From: Crassaminicella thermophila
GTDB lineage: Bacteria > Bacillota > Clostridia > Peptostreptococcales > Thermotaleaceae
Assembly: GCF_008152325.1 (NCBI RefSeq)
Contig: NZ_CP042243.1
Coordinates: 2,547,026-2,611,025, forward strand
Direction: 5' to 3'
DNA: 64,000 nucleotides
Made by a program: the position numbers and the translations under genes. The notes beneath the pieces were generated by a model. The model saw only the letters and a list, made by a program, of their open reading frames with translations, was not told where the DNA came from and did no database searches. How positions within the stretch are numbered: the first letter of the stretch is position 1; every line of letters begins with the position of its first letter. This document shows, piece after piece, positions 1-8,877 of this stretch.

Positions 1-139
1 TTATGTAATATCTTCCATTATATTCTATATATTTCATTATATCAACATAACAATCCATTAATATACATATTTCTCCAATAAAAAATATCTATTGAATTTC
101 TCTATTTATTCCATTAAATAATAAAAGCAAATAAAAACT

Positions 140-184
140 GAAACTCTCTTATATACTTCAGTATAAAGTATATAAGAGAGTTTC
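140..184 (-). terminator. Intrinsic terminator of the ABC exporter operon
   Basis: A perfect 19-bp stem (140-158 with 166-184) encloses a 7-nt loop. On the minus strand it is followed by a T-rich tract (135-139 and beyond). It lies about 45 bases past the permease stop, so it ends the leftward operon. No T-run follows it on the plus strand. Confidence 0.85.
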
Positions 185-228
185 AAAGTATGAAAACTAT
201 TATTCGCCCTTGCCTGCTTTACGTATCA

Positions 229-978
229 TTATGATCCAGCATATACATCTTTTTTTTTCAAATATCCTATTAATCCAATCAAGAAAATGATAAACATTCC
301 TGTTAAAATGATTCCTGCATTTATATAAGCTAATCCAGGATTATCTACATTCTCTCTAAAAATATAAGCTGTTGGAATACTCCATGGAAAAAGAAATATA
401 TATTTTGAATTTACTACTACAATATTTGTAATCACCCCACTAATTCCTAATACAATAGGAGGAATAACATTTTTTCCTATTACTCCTAAAAGAGCACTTA
501 CTGGAGATAATGCAAAAAACATAATTCCTATTAATAATTGACTTTTCATAGTATCTATAAGTAAACTTCCCGTCATTGGTTCTTTAATTAACATCATGCC
601 TCCAACCAATAAAGACACATAATTTATAGCTAAAGTAATATAAATCATAATAAAAATCACCATTAATTTTGCAAAAATAAATTTAGATTTATCTACTGGA
701 TAAGTATATAAGGTATTTGCTGTATTTTCCGTATACTCTCTTGAAAATACATATCCTGAAATCAACGAAAACAAAGCAACCCCCATAATCAAAGTCATAA
801 ATACAAAATTATTTTTAAAAGCTGATTCCCAATGTATATTATAATTTTTCAAATTATTTATAATGATTATTAGACTCAATAAAGTTGGAAGTAAGCCTCC
901 GATAGGCAATAACCACATAATCTTCGCTCTTTTCAACTTTAAAACTTCTGTATATAGTAGATTAAGCACACCCTTCAC
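229..978 (-). CDS. ABC-2 type permease, bacitracin/lantibiotic exporter family
   Basis: This 249-residue membrane protein has about six hydrophobic segments and the basic start (KLKRAKIMW) typical of BcrB/LanE/LanG-like permeases. With the ATPase encoded just upstream it should form an exporter that removes a peptide or cell-wall-active antibiotic from the membrane. The start is GTG and overlaps the ATPase gene by 17 bases, which points to translational coupling. A terminator follows at 140-184. The substrate cannot be told from sequence; the companion two-component system makes an antimicrobial-peptide detoxification role likely by analogy. Confidence 0.8.
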   Translation of the reverse strand: MKGVLNLLYTEVLKLKRAKIMWLLPIGGLLPTLLSLIIIINNLKNYNIHWESAFKNNFVFMTLIMGVALFSLISGYVFSREYTENTANTLYTYPVDKSKFIFAKLMVIFIMIYITLAINYVSLLVGGMMLIKEPMTGSLLIDTMKSQLLIGIMFFALSPVSALLGVIGKNVIPPIVLGISGVITNIVVVNSKYIFLFPWSIPTAYIFRENVDNPGLAYINAGIILTGMFIIFLIGLIGYLKKKDVYAGS

Positions 979-1882
979 CCCCAGTAACCTTTAAAAAATA
1001 ATCCTCTAAGCTATCTTTCATCAATCCAATCTCACTCACATTCACATGATTTTGTATAAAAATTCGGTTGATTTTTTCAACATCAGAGAGTTTTTCATAT
1101 ACTCTTAAAATATTTTTTTCAATAACCATATAATCAAAAATCCCTAATTTTTCTTCAAGAAGCATAGCTGCTTTTTTATCATCACTTACCTTTATTTTTA
1201 TATAATGTCTATTTTTGTTTTGAAGAGTATGAAAATCAATCTCCTCTATTAATCTCCCCTCATGAATAATACCAATAGTGGTAGCTATTTGCTGTATCTC
1301 ACTTAAATTATGACTAGATATTAGAACCGTTATATTCTTTTTACTAGACAACTCTAGTATCAACTCTCTTATTTCTTTTATGCCAATGGGATCTAATCCA
1401 TTGGTAGGCTCATCTAAAATAAGTAACTCTGGATGATGAAGTAGCGCTCTTGCAATACCAAGTCTCTGCTTCATCCCTAAAGAAAATTCCTTCACTTTTC
1501 TATTTTTAGCCTGAGTTATTCCAGATATATCCAAAGCCTCATCTATACATTTTTTTCCCTGTACCCCCATGAGTCTTCTATGAATCTCTAAATTTTCTTT
1601 AGCTGTTAAATTTGGATAAAAACCTGGAAATTCTATGATTGATCCGATTCTTTCTAGGTATTGATTTTTCTTTGAAGTAATATTTTCCCCAAAGATTTCA
1701 ATACTCCCGCCCGTTGGCTTTACAAGCCCCATAATCATCCTAATAGTGGTTGTTTTTCCTGCTCCATTTTCTCCTAAAAATCCATAAATTTCTCCTTTCT
1801 TAATATGGATATTTAAGTTGTCTACGGCTGTTTTGTTTTTATATTTTTTCGTTAAATTCACCGTTTTTAATACATATTCCAT
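962..1882 (-). CDS. ABC transporter ATP-binding protein (BcrA/LanF-like)
   Basis: The 306-residue protein has a Walker A motif GENGAGKTT near residue 37, an ABC signature within FSLGMKQRLGIARAL and a Walker B LLILDEPTNGLDP. A roughly 90-residue C-terminal extension after the nucleotide-binding domain is typical of BcrA and lantibiotic-immunity ATPases. It energises the permease encoded by the overlapping downstream gene. It lies 86 bases after the histidine kinase gene and all four genes run in the same direction. Family assignment is firm; the exported compound is unknown. Confidence 0.85.
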   Translation of the reverse strand: MEYVLKTVNLTKKYKNKTAVDNLNIHIKKGEIYGFLGENGAGKTTTIRMIMGLVKPTGGSIEIFGENITSKKNQYLERIGSIIEFPGFYPNLTAKENLEIHRRLMGVQGKKCIDEALDISGITQAKNRKVKEFSLGMKQRLGIARALLHHPELLILDEPTNGLDPIGIKEIRELILELSSKKNITVLISSHNLSEIQQIATTIGIIHEGRLIEEIDFHTLQNKNRHYIKIKVSDDKKAAMLLEEKLGIFDYMVIEKNILRVYEKLSDVEKINRIFIQNHVNVSEIGLMKDSLEDYFLKVTGGEGCA

Positions 1883-1968
1883 ATATATCCCTTCCCTTCT
1901 GATTATAGGATATCCTATAAAGCTTACATGGCTTTAACATGAATCTTACAAATTTCTTAAATCATATT

Positions 1969-2892
1969 TTATTGAACTAAAGGAAAGGTAAATGAAAACT
2001 CCGTTTTTTTATAGGGAATACTACTCACATAAATCTTTCCACCATGCTTTTCTATAAGTTTTTTTACGATGGTAAGCCCTAGCCCATTTCCTTGAAGATG
2101 AGTATTTCTTGAATCCTCTAGGGTATATAATCGTTCAAATATATGAGGAATCTCATTATTAGGAATTCCTTTTCCATTATCCCAAACAATAATCCTTACA
2201 AACTCCTTTTCTTTTTTGATCTCAATACCTATTTTTCCTCCATCTTTTCCATATTTTAAAGCATTCGATAAAAGATTATTTAATATTCTATGAATGCTTT
2301 TTTCATCTCCTGATATAAATACCTGTTCATCTGGCAACTGAATCTCTGGAATAATATTATTTTTTGTAAAATCTTCATAAAACGTAAGTATACTCATTCT
2401 TACTGATTCACAAATATTTATTTTCTCAAAATTTAATACATCATCATTAGATTCAATCTTTGATAACGCAAAAAAATCTTCCAAAAGTACATGAAGAAGC
2501 TTTCCTTTTGAATAAACAACCTCTATATATTTTTCTTTTTCTTCTTCCCTTAGGGTTGGATCATTTTTTATGGCTTCTATATATCCTAAAAGAGAAGTAA
2601 GGGGTGTTCTTAGATCATGAGAAATATTTGAAATAATTTTTTTCCTTGATTCTTCTATTTTTTTATATTCAATAAGAATTTTTTGAAATTTATTGACGAG
2701 TATATTAATTGTTTCACATAATTTCTCCATATTTCTATTATTAGTATTTAGCCTTACTCTTTGATTAAAGTTTCCTTTTTCTATTTGCATAAGCACTTTA
2801 TTTATTTTTTTGATTTGTTTATTTTGCTTAAAAAGTATTAAACTCAAAAACATACAGATAGTGCTTAAAATCAAAATAATCCCCTTAGTCAT
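1969..2892 (-). CDS. Sensor histidine kinase
   Basis: The 307-residue kinase has one N-terminal membrane helix (about residues 4-21), a short HAMP-like linker, and a HisKA domain with the phospho-acceptor His92 in SHDLRTPLTSLLGY. The HATPase domain carries the N box (LLSNALKYGKDGG), DNGKGIP and GNGLGL motifs. It has no extracellular sensor domain, so it probably senses within the membrane or through the transporter. The gene overlaps the response-regulator gene by 8 bases, and its ribosome site GGAGAG lies inside that gene. Confidence 0.87.
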   Translation of the reverse strand: MTKGIILILSTICMFLSLILFKQNKQIKKINKVLMQIEKGNFNQRVRLNTNNRNMEKLCETINILVNKFQKILIEYKKIEESRKKIISNISHDLRTPLTSLLGYIEAIKNDPTLREEEKEKYIEVVYSKGKLLHVLLEDFFALSKIESNDDVLNFEKINICESVRMSILTFYEDFTKNNIIPEIQLPDEQVFISGDEKSIHRILNNLLSNALKYGKDGGKIGIEIKKEKEFVRIIVWDNGKGIPNNEIPHIFERLYTLEDSRNTHLQGNGLGLTIVKKLIEKHGGKIYVSSIPYKKTEFSFTFPLVQ

Positions 2893-3592
2893 TTTTTATC
2901 TCTCCAAGCTTATAGCCTATGCCCCAAACCGTTACAATAATTTTAGGATTTGAAGAATTTTCCTCTATTTTTGATCTTAATCTTCTTATATGTACCATAA
3001 CTGTATTTTCATCCCCTATATAATCATCTCTCCAAACATGCTGAAATATTTGTTGTTTTGTAAACACTCTATTAGGATTCTTAAAAAAAAGCTTTAATAT
3101 TTCAAACTCTTTCCTTGTAAGGGCAAGCTTTTCTCCTTTTTTTCTAACTTCATAATTATTTACATCTAAAGAAATATCTCCATAAATAATTTTTTCTTCT
3201 TTTGCTATACTCGATTCTTTAAAATAAAAACTTCTTCGAATTGTTGATCCTACTCTTGCTAAAAGCTCTGCTGTAGAAAACGGCTTTATCATATAATCAT
3301 CTGCCCCCATCCTAAGTCCTAGGATTTTATCTATCTCTTCATCCCTTGCAGATAAGATGATAATAGGGACAATACTTTCTACTCTTATTCTCCTCATAAC
3401 TTCTATTCCATCTATTTTAGGAATCATAAGATCTAGTAGGATCATATGATAATTTTTTTCTTTATATTTAAGTAAAGCCTCTTCTCCATCCATAGCTGCA
3501 TCTACTCTGTATCCTGCTTTTTTTAAAGTCGTGCAAATAAGCTGATTGATGGCTTCATCATCTTCAACCACTAAAATATTTATAATCTCCAT
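2885..3592 (-). CDS. OmpR/PhoB-family response regulator
   Basis: The 235-residue protein has a receiver domain with acidic pocket EDD near residue 10, phospho-acceptor Asp54 in LLDLMIP and a conserved Lys in IKPFS. A C-terminal winged-helix DNA-binding domain ends in VWGIGYKLG. It is the first gene of the operon and partners the kinase that follows. It probably controls the adjacent exporter, as in BceRS/BcrR-type detoxification modules. A GGGGG ribosome site precedes the ATG. Confidence 0.88.
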   Translation of the reverse strand: MEIINILVVEDDEAINQLICTTLKKAGYRVDAAMDGEEALLKYKEKNYHMILLDLMIPKIDGIEVMRRIRVESIVPIIILSARDEEIDKILGLRMGADDYMIKPFSTAELLARVGSTIRRSFYFKESSIAKEEKIIYGDISLDVNNYEVRKKGEKLALTRKEFEILKLFFKNPNRVFTKQQIFQHVWRDDYIGDENTVMVHIRRLRSKIEENSSNPKIIVTVWGIGYKLGEIKND

Positions 3593-3724
3593 ACTTTTAT
3601 CCCCCTTTTAAAAAACTTTCTCCTTTATGTCATAAAAGCATTTATATATTTTACCATATTCTTCAATAATTAAGCATATGTAAAATAAATTCTTCTTAAT
3701 TTCCTTTCCATAATTTATTGTTCC

Positions 3725-3815
3725 CTATACCATAAACCTTCCCCCTCATACAAAAAGCCATGCAATTTTAGGCATTTTATACCAAAAATCACATAGCTTT
3801 TATTACGAGTTTATC
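3725..3815. repeat. Intergenic repeat, copy 1 (related to 12290-12395)
   Basis: This intergenic stretch shares an ordered series of blocks with 12290-12395: a C-rich start, then aaaagccat, ttttaggcatttt, aaaatcacat and cttttattac. Both copies lie near the 3' end of a leftward gene. No coding potential is seen. The blocks gcca...ggc could form a small hairpin. It is probably a decayed dispersed repeat. Confidence 0.5.
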
Positions 3816-3826
3816 AAGTTCTGTTT

Positions 3827-4243
3827 CTAATGTCCTCTATGCTTAGCTTTTTTCTTTTGTTGTTTCATTTGAAACTTTCTTCTTTGCTCCTCTATTTTTC
3901 TCTCTTTTGATATCTTTTTCTTTTCTATTTTATTAGATTCATATTGAAGTTTTATTGCAATTTGAGCCTTTGTTCCAACTCCTTTGTTTTTAAGTTCTTT
4001 TTTTATTTTTCTTTGAAGTCTTTTAGGATTTATCTTTTTATCCTTTTTCTTATTTGTAGAAATTGGACTAGAAAATTTTATATTATTAAATTCTTTTAAT
4101 ATAAACTCATATACCTCATAATCCTTAGGTTCTGAACCAAATACAATTCTTGAAACTTCATATTTCCCATTATAAGTCCTTTCATATATACCTATCCAGA
4201 AAGGCTCTTCAAATAAAACTGTCAATTTACTGCTTATTTTCAT
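3827..4243 (-). CDS. yjdF: YjdF family protein (DUF2992)
   Basis: The 138-residue protein opens with the family hallmark MKISSKLTVLFEEPFWIGIY and contains FGSEPKDYEVYEF, both typical of YjdF. The C-terminal half is highly basic and charged (repeats of K and R). The start is set at 4243 because AGGAGG lies 8 bases upstream and the family begins at MKISSKL; a longer frame to 4288 runs into the riboswitch. The biochemical function is unknown. In other Firmicutes yjdF is controlled by a riboswitch that binds azaaromatic compounds, and that element is present here. Confidence 0.9.
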   Translation of the reverse strand: MKISSKLTVLFEEPFWIGIYERTYNGKYEVSRIVFGSEPKDYEVYEFILKEFNNIKFSSPISTNKKKDKKINPKRLQRKIKKELKNKGVGTKAQIAIKLQYESNKIEKKKISKERKIEEQRRKFQMKQQKKKAKHRGH

Positions 4244-4271
4244 TTTTAAATACCTCCTGATAAATAATCGT

Positions 4272-4371
4272 AAATGGAGAATGGACAACCCCAGGAGGGA
4301 AGGTTACTGCTATCTATTCATTATAGATAGGTTCGGACTACCAACCGAAACGGTGTTTTTATCTCCATAAT
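4272..4371 (-). promoter_or_regulatory. yjdF-motif riboswitch (azaaromatic-sensing)
   Basis: The region sits directly upstream of the yjdF ribosome site. Distant segments 4274-4280 and 4362-4369 pair as ATGGAGA with TCTCCAT to close the structure. Inside is an AT-rich hairpin (CTATCTA...TAGATAG) and GC-rich single-stranded segments. The position and the gene it precedes match the known yjdF motif. The exact consensus was judged from memory, not by a covariance model. Confidence 0.78.
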
Positions 4372-4384
4372 TTATTATATGAAT

Positions 4385-4579
4385 CTATTCACTATCATAA
4401 GCCTCTAATGCAATTGGAAGTGATGAAGTCACCACATTTCCTACTACTGGTAATCCTACTAATATGGCACTTATTATTTCTTCTCTGCTTGCTCCATTTT
4501 CCTTTGCCTGTTTTATATGAAATGGTATACCACTTTCTAATCTAGTTGCTGCTAAAACTGCTATATAGGCAAGTTCCTC
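4385..4579 (-). pseudogene. Carboxymuconolactone decarboxylase-family fragment (C-terminal part)
   Basis: Minus-strand translation gives about 64 residues including ELAYIAVLAATRLESG and FHIKQAKENGASREEI, typical of the C-terminal half of CMD/AhpD-like proteins. There is no start codon or upstream half. At about 4575 the frame runs into a different gene fragment read in another frame. The CxxC redox motif seen in AhpD is absent. This is the 3' remnant of a gene truncated by deletion. Confidence 0.75.
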
Positions 4580-4722
4580 TGAACTCCTCTTTTTTTATCT
4601 CTTTCAATACATATACATCTACCACAAGTTGAACATATATATTGAGTATGATTTTTTAAGCAATGCTCTTGATTAATTAAAGGAGTAGCTCTTGGATTAT
4701 CACTATAACATTCTTTACACAC
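4561..4722 (-). pseudogene. Cysteine-rich zinc-ribbon-like protein, N-terminal fragment
   Basis: A GTG start 7 bases after a good AGGAGG opens a 53-residue frame beginning VCKECYSDNPRATP, with cysteine pairs in CSTCGRCICIERD. It looks like the first 49 residues of a longer clostridial protein of roughly 110 residues (recalled, not searched). After GVQR the frame runs out of register into the carboxymuconolactone decarboxylase remnant and stops. The likely cause is a deletion that joined two genes. The promoter-side palindrome at 4739-4756 precedes it. Confidence 0.65.
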
Positions 4723-4738
4723 AATTAAACCTCCTTGC

Positions 4739-4756
4739 TATTCTATCTATAGAATA
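4739..4756. promoter_or_regulatory. Candidate PadR operator, copy 2
   Basis: The sequence TATTCTA-N4-TAGAATA is a perfect inverted repeat, extended by GC on both sides (4737-4758). The half-sites and spacing are identical to the palindrome upstream of the padR-like gene at 5302-5319. It lies between the end of that gene and the ribosome site of the zinc-ribbon remnant, so it probably once controlled that downstream gene. Confidence 0.6.
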
Positions 4757-4757
4757 G

Positions 4758-5288
4758 CTATTTAAAAAAATTTTCTTTTATAAAATTATCTAGCCAATCG
4801 ATTTCAACACCTATGCATGCTATAGGTCTTTCAAATAATGCCTTTATATAAGGTCTTTTCTTCGCTGATGGATGCTGATTATATTTTTCAATTATAAACA
4901 TTTTTCTTTTTATTAGATTTTCTTTACGACTTATTAATGCTTCATAAAATTCTTTTTTTGAAATTAAATAGGAAAATGACATACCAATATCAAATTTGCT
5001 TGAATCACGATTATATTCACTTAACATTTTAATAATATATTCTTTTACAATCCTTCTTGTTTCATCCTTTATGGAATATACTTTCCTTCTAGGTGAGCCA
5101 TATTCCTTCTCATATCTTGAATTTATAAATCCTTTCTTTTCAAGTTTGTTCAAAGAATTATAAATAGAAGAAAATCCTATATTTGTCCACTCTCTCATAT
5201 TTCTTTGTTCAATAATAGTTTCAATTTCATATGCATAATAATCTTTATCATGCAAAAGCGCTAATAAGATTATTTCAATCTCTGTCAT
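4758..5288 (-). CDS. PadR family transcriptional regulator
   Basis: The 176-residue protein has an N-terminal winged helix (MTEIEIILLALLHDKDYYAY, then SIYNSLNKLEKKGFI) typical of PadR and a C-terminal helical dimerisation region. The start at 5288 is chosen because GGAGGTGG lies just upstream; a longer frame to 5387 lacks one. A perfect 18-bp palindrome lies 13 bases upstream and a second copy lies just past the stop, consistent with autoregulation and control of the next gene. The inducer is unknown. Confidence 0.85.
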   Translation of the reverse strand: MTEIEIILLALLHDKDYYAYEIETIIEQRNMREWTNIGFSSIYNSLNKLEKKGFINSRYEKEYGSPRRKVYSIKDETRRIVKEYIIKMLSEYNRDSSKFDIGMSFSYLISKKEFYEALISRKENLIKRKMFIIEKYNQHPSAKKRPYIKALFERPIACIGVEIDWLDNFIKENFFK

Positions 5289-5301
5289 ATTCCACCTCCA
5301 G

Positions 5302-5319
5302 TATTCTAATATTAGAATA
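5302..5319. promoter_or_regulatory. Candidate PadR operator, copy 1
   Basis: TATTCTAATATTAGAATA is a perfect 18-bp palindrome positioned immediately upstream of the padR-like ribosome site. It shares both 7-bp half-sites with 4739-4756. The position between promoter and start fits autorepression. Confidence 0.65.
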
Positions 5320-5352
5320 GCATTGTAATATCTATTTGTAAATAGGATATTA

Positions 5353-6033
5353 TCATTTAATGCAACCACCATGAAAAATACATTCATACACTTTTATATC
5401 ATTATAGAATATCTCTTCATAACCATTAAACCACTCAAATTTTCCATTTACTATACAGTGATACTTATATTCTCCATTTTGGTATACTAATGGCCCTCGA
5501 TACGGATATTCTTTCGGTACTAATAATAAACATTCTTTCAAGAAATCTCCAGAAAAGCCATCAGCAATAATTCGTCCAATATAATTCATCGACCAGAACG
5601 GGAAATCATTGCACCACAAAGCTTCTTCTCCAGCAAATTTTTCTCCACCCAAGTATGTATCAATATACTTTAAATCATTTTCTACATATTGAAAATCATG
5701 TGAATTAGGTCTAGAAGACGTACTTTCTAATCCTTTACCTGCATACGTAGATTTTTTGGCACGACATAGAAAATCTATTACTTTTTCATCTATATAATGA
5801 TCTTGTTTTGTATATCCATATAAGCAATTTTCGTCATCATAATTTTTAACAAGTTTATCAATACTTATTCTAAATAAATCACTTAAAATAATTAATTTAT
5901 TCATATCAGGATATGATTGTCCTGCTTCCCATTTTGCAACTGCTTGTCTTGATATCCCAATTTTTTCTGCTAGTTTCTCTTGAGACATTCCTTTTTGTTT
6001 TCTTAATACCTGTAACTTATCTTGAAATTTCAT
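5353..6033 (-). CDS. XRE-type regulator with C-terminal DUF5680 domain
   Basis: The 226-residue protein has a helix-turn-helix at its N-terminus (KGMSQEKLAEKIGISRQAVA, then KWEAGQSYPD) followed from about residue 75 by a tryptophan- and glycine-rich domain (SRPNSHDF, FPFWSMNYIGR) resembling DUF5680. The start is set at the ATG at 6033, 7 bases after GAGGTG; GTG at 6042 and ATG at 6039 are possible. It is presumably a small-molecule-sensing regulator, but the target and ligand are unknown. A small inverted repeat, CAACT-ATC-AGTTG, lies upstream at 6104-6116. Confidence 0.75.
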   Translation of the reverse strand: MKFQDKLQVLRKQKGMSQEKLAEKIGISRQAVAKWEAGQSYPDMNKLIILSDLFRISIDKLVKNYDDENCLYGYTKQDHYIDEKVIDFLCRAKKSTYAGKGLESTSSRPNSHDFQYVENDLKYIDTYLGGEKFAGEEALWCNDFPFWSMNYIGRIIADGFSGDFLKECLLLVPKEYPYRGPLVYQNGEYKYHCIVNGKFEWFNGYEEIFYNDIKVYECIFHGGCIK

Positions 6034-6169
6034 TTCCATCACCTCTATCTAAGTATAAAATAACAGTAACCCTATTTCTACCAATCAGTAATAACAAATT
6101 TGACAACTATCAGTTGCTATATTAGAATGTAACATTCAAATTCCACCTTATGCATACCTCACAACCTTC

Positions 6170-6697
6170 TTAATATTCTTTTCTATCAAACAACTTTAAA
6201 GTAATTCGTGAACACCCTAACCCTAGAGCAATTCCTGCTAATATATCCGTTGGATAATGTACAAATAAATATAATCTAGAAAAAGCAATAAGTATAGCCA
6301 ATAACATAAAGGGTATGCGATATAATTCTAATTTATTTGAGATCACACCAGCAACAGCAAAGGAAGATGTTGTATGACCAGAAGGAAATGCATAAGTTAA
6401 TGGTTTTTTTATTAAAAGATGAATATCAGGTACTTCTAAAAAAGGTCTTGTACGTCCAATTATGTGCTTAAGAAATGCCTCTCCAATCACTGTACTCAAT
6501 ACAAGTGCTACTATGGACAATATACCTACTTTTCTATACTTCTTACTCATCATTAGTACGCAGGATAATATAATCCAAATCATTCCTTTGTCTCCTAAAT
6601 GGGTAATTACTGGCATGATTTTATCTAATATCGCACTTTGTGTATAATCATGAATTACTTGTAATAAACGCATATCTAGCTCATGAATAATATACAC
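6170..6697 (-). CDS. PAP2-family phosphatase (undecaprenyl-diphosphatase-like)
   Basis: The 175-residue membrane protein has the three PAP2 motifs: KHIIGRTRP, PSGHTTSSF and SRLYLFVHYPTD, with the catalytic histidines in motifs 2 and 3. It has about five membrane helices. It probably removes a phosphate from a lipid such as undecaprenyl diphosphate or phosphatidylglycerol phosphate. The GTG start follows AAGGAG by 8 bases. It lies just after murJ on the same strand, which suits a role in recycling the cell-wall lipid carrier. Confidence 0.82.
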   Translation of the reverse strand: MYIIHELDMRLLQVIHDYTQSAILDKIMPVITHLGDKGMIWIILSCVLMMSKKYRKVGILSIVALVLSTVIGEAFLKHIIGRTRPFLEVPDIHLLIKKPLTYAFPSGHTTSSFAVAGVISNKLELYRIPFMLLAILIAFSRLYLFVHYPTDILAGIALGLGCSRITLKLFDRKEY

Positions 6698-6722
6698 CTT
6701 ACCAACTCCTTATTTTATCTAT

Positions 6723-8276
6723 TTATTTTCGTAATAATATTTTTACTACTCGCCTTAATTCTTCCATTTTTAGTAAATAAGCTATTAATACAAATATTCC
6801 TACACCAGTTATACTTGATATTCCTATTTGAAATATTTGTAAATACTTATCAAACGGATTGATAAATTTTGTTAAATACATATTTACACTTGCAACAACG
6901 AGCCCCATTCCAATACACGCTAAAAGTGTTTTTCCTATAGATATGAATATTTCTTTGTCTTTTATTCCATCCATCCTTTTGCTAAAAATATAATACAATA
7001 TGACCATATTCATAAAACTTGTTGTAGAATATACAAAAGCTAATCCCTTAACACCAAAGGAAGTATATTTAACAAAAACAATATTAAATAATATATTTGA
7101 TATAACAGAAATAATACTAACCTTTAATGGTGTCTTTGTATCATGATTTGCATAAAAACCTCGAATTAATATTTGTATACCTGCTTGTGTAACTAAGCCT
7201 GGGGTATAATAGAGTAGCACCTGAGCTGTTATAAATGCATCGTGTTCTGTAAAAGCTCCATTTACAAATAATAATCTTATCAAAGGCATTCTTAGTACAA
7301 ATAATCCAACAGCCGACGGTATAATAATAAATAAAATATTTCTCATTCCTAATGAAAAAGTATATTTAAACTTTTCAAATTCTCCTCTTGCAATTTGAGA
7401 AGTAATAGTTGGAAAAATTACACTTGCAATACTTACTGCAAATATCCCTAAAGGTAGTTGAATAATCCGATTAGCTAATCTTAATGCTGTAATACTTCCT
7501 GTATCTAGTAATGAAGCAATATTCTGATTCACAATAAGACTAACTTGATTTACTGATAGCCCAATCAGAGTAGGAAGAATTAACTTAAAAATCTTTCGTA
7601 TACCAGGATGCTTAAAGTCAAAACCTAGATAATAATACTGCATTTTATTTTTAGCAAAGAAAAATTGAAATAAAAAATTAGTTATAGCACCTATAATTAC
7701 ACCTATAGCTGTACCGATAATTCCAAAATATTGTGATAAAAAAATTGTTCCAAAAATAATCCCTATATTATATAGAATAGGTCCTATATAAGAAACATAA
7801 AATTGCTTATATGCTTGTAAAATACCTGATGTTAATCCTGCAAGAGCAGTAAAAGTTACTGCTGGAAACATAAAACGAGTTAATTTGATAGTAAGTGCTA
7901 GCTGTTCTCCTTTAAAACCATATGCAACAAATGGAACTAAATACTTAGCAAACAAAATACCTAGTATTGATATAATAACTAATGCAAAAACAACTAAATT
8001 TATAAAAGAGGATCCTACTTTCCAAGCCTCTTTTTCCCCTTCTGTAGCTAAATAACTTGTAAATACAGGAATAAATGCTGCACTTAATGCTCCTCCAACA
8101 AGTAGAGTATACATCAAATCAGGTATAGTAAATGCAGCAAAAAAAGCATCCGTTTCTATCCCTCTACCAAAGGTATTTGTCATTATAACTTCACGAATAA
8201 AACCTAAAAGTCTACTTAATATCATAATCACCATAACAATTGTTACTGTTTTCGTTGTCCCATTAAGTCTTGCCAT
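6723..8276 (-). CDS. murJ: Lipid II flippase MurJ
   Basis: The 517-residue polytopic protein (about 14 hydrophobic segments) opens with a MurJ-type N-terminus including MVIMILSRLLGFIREVIMTN. It also has FGRGIETDAFFAAFTIPD and VGGALSAAFIPV, all characteristic of MurJ/MviN. It flips lipid II across the membrane for peptidoglycan synthesis. It lies directly upstream of the PAP2 phosphatase with a 25-base gap, so the two are probably co-transcribed. Length matches the family. Confidence 0.93.
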   Translation of the reverse strand: MARLNGTTKTVTIVMVIMILSRLLGFIREVIMTNTFGRGIETDAFFAAFTIPDLMYTLLVGGALSAAFIPVFTSYLATEGEKEAWKVGSSFINLVVFALVIISILGILFAKYLVPFVAYGFKGEQLALTIKLTRFMFPAVTFTALAGLTSGILQAYKQFYVSYIGPILYNIGIIFGTIFLSQYFGIIGTAIGVIIGAITNFLFQFFFAKNKMQYYYLGFDFKHPGIRKIFKLILPTLIGLSVNQVSLIVNQNIASLLDTGSITALRLANRIIQLPLGIFAVSIASVIFPTITSQIARGEFEKFKYTFSLGMRNILFIIIPSAVGLFVLRMPLIRLLFVNGAFTEHDAFITAQVLLYYTPGLVTQAGIQILIRGFYANHDTKTPLKVSIISVISNILFNIVFVKYTSFGVKGLAFVYSTTSFMNMVILYYIFSKRMDGIKDKEIFISIGKTLLACIGMGLVVASVNMYLTKFINPFDKYLQIFQIGISSITGVGIFVLIAYLLKMEELRRVVKILLRK

Positions 8277-8423
8277 TTAAACCCTCATTTCATAGTTCCT
8301 ATTTTTATTAATACATATTTTATTTTTGCTTTTCTCTATTATTATACCTAGTATATATATAATAACAAGCAATACTTATTAAGCATATTACTAATAACAT
8401 CCTATTTAAATCGATTTTGTAAT

Positions 8424-8672
8424 GTAGAGAATCAGCCCATATACTCAATCATTGTTAGTGAAGGTCAATCTTACAATAATATAATAGAAAATTCAAAATT
8501 AGCAGTTATCCAACCTAACTTTAGTAGAAATAAACTTTGTTTTCTTCCCCTAGAAGGATTAGCTGAGTTATTATCTTTAAAAGACAAATTAGGTTTTGGA
8601 CAACATATTGCAGCTCAAAGAGATTTTTTTGATAAGCAATTGATAATTTTAAATAAAAGCAGACCTTGTTAG
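8424..8672 (+). pseudogene. Open reading remnant of unknown family
   Basis: An 83-codon open stretch without a credible start or ribosome site contains SEGQSYNNIIENSKLAVIQP and FLPLEGLAELLSLKDKLGF, a composition that looks like real protein rather than noise. I do not recognise the family. It runs opposite to its neighbours and ends just before an inverted repeat (GCAGACC at 8659 with GGTCTGC near 8701). The rest of the 8277-8877 gap shows nothing clear. It is best read as the tail of a lost gene. Confidence 0.35.
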
Positions 8673-8877
8673 AGATATTGCATCAACAATAAATCCTTAT
8701 TAGGTCTGCAAAAACTTTAAACAGTTTCATAAATTCAACACAATCTTCGATATTTTATATTTAGTTCTACTAGGAATAACATATTCTTGTTCAACTTTAT
8801 ATGTAAATTCCTTTGATACTATTAGGATATATAATCTTCTTGATTTTTTATTATTTTATACATCCTCTATCCCTATA

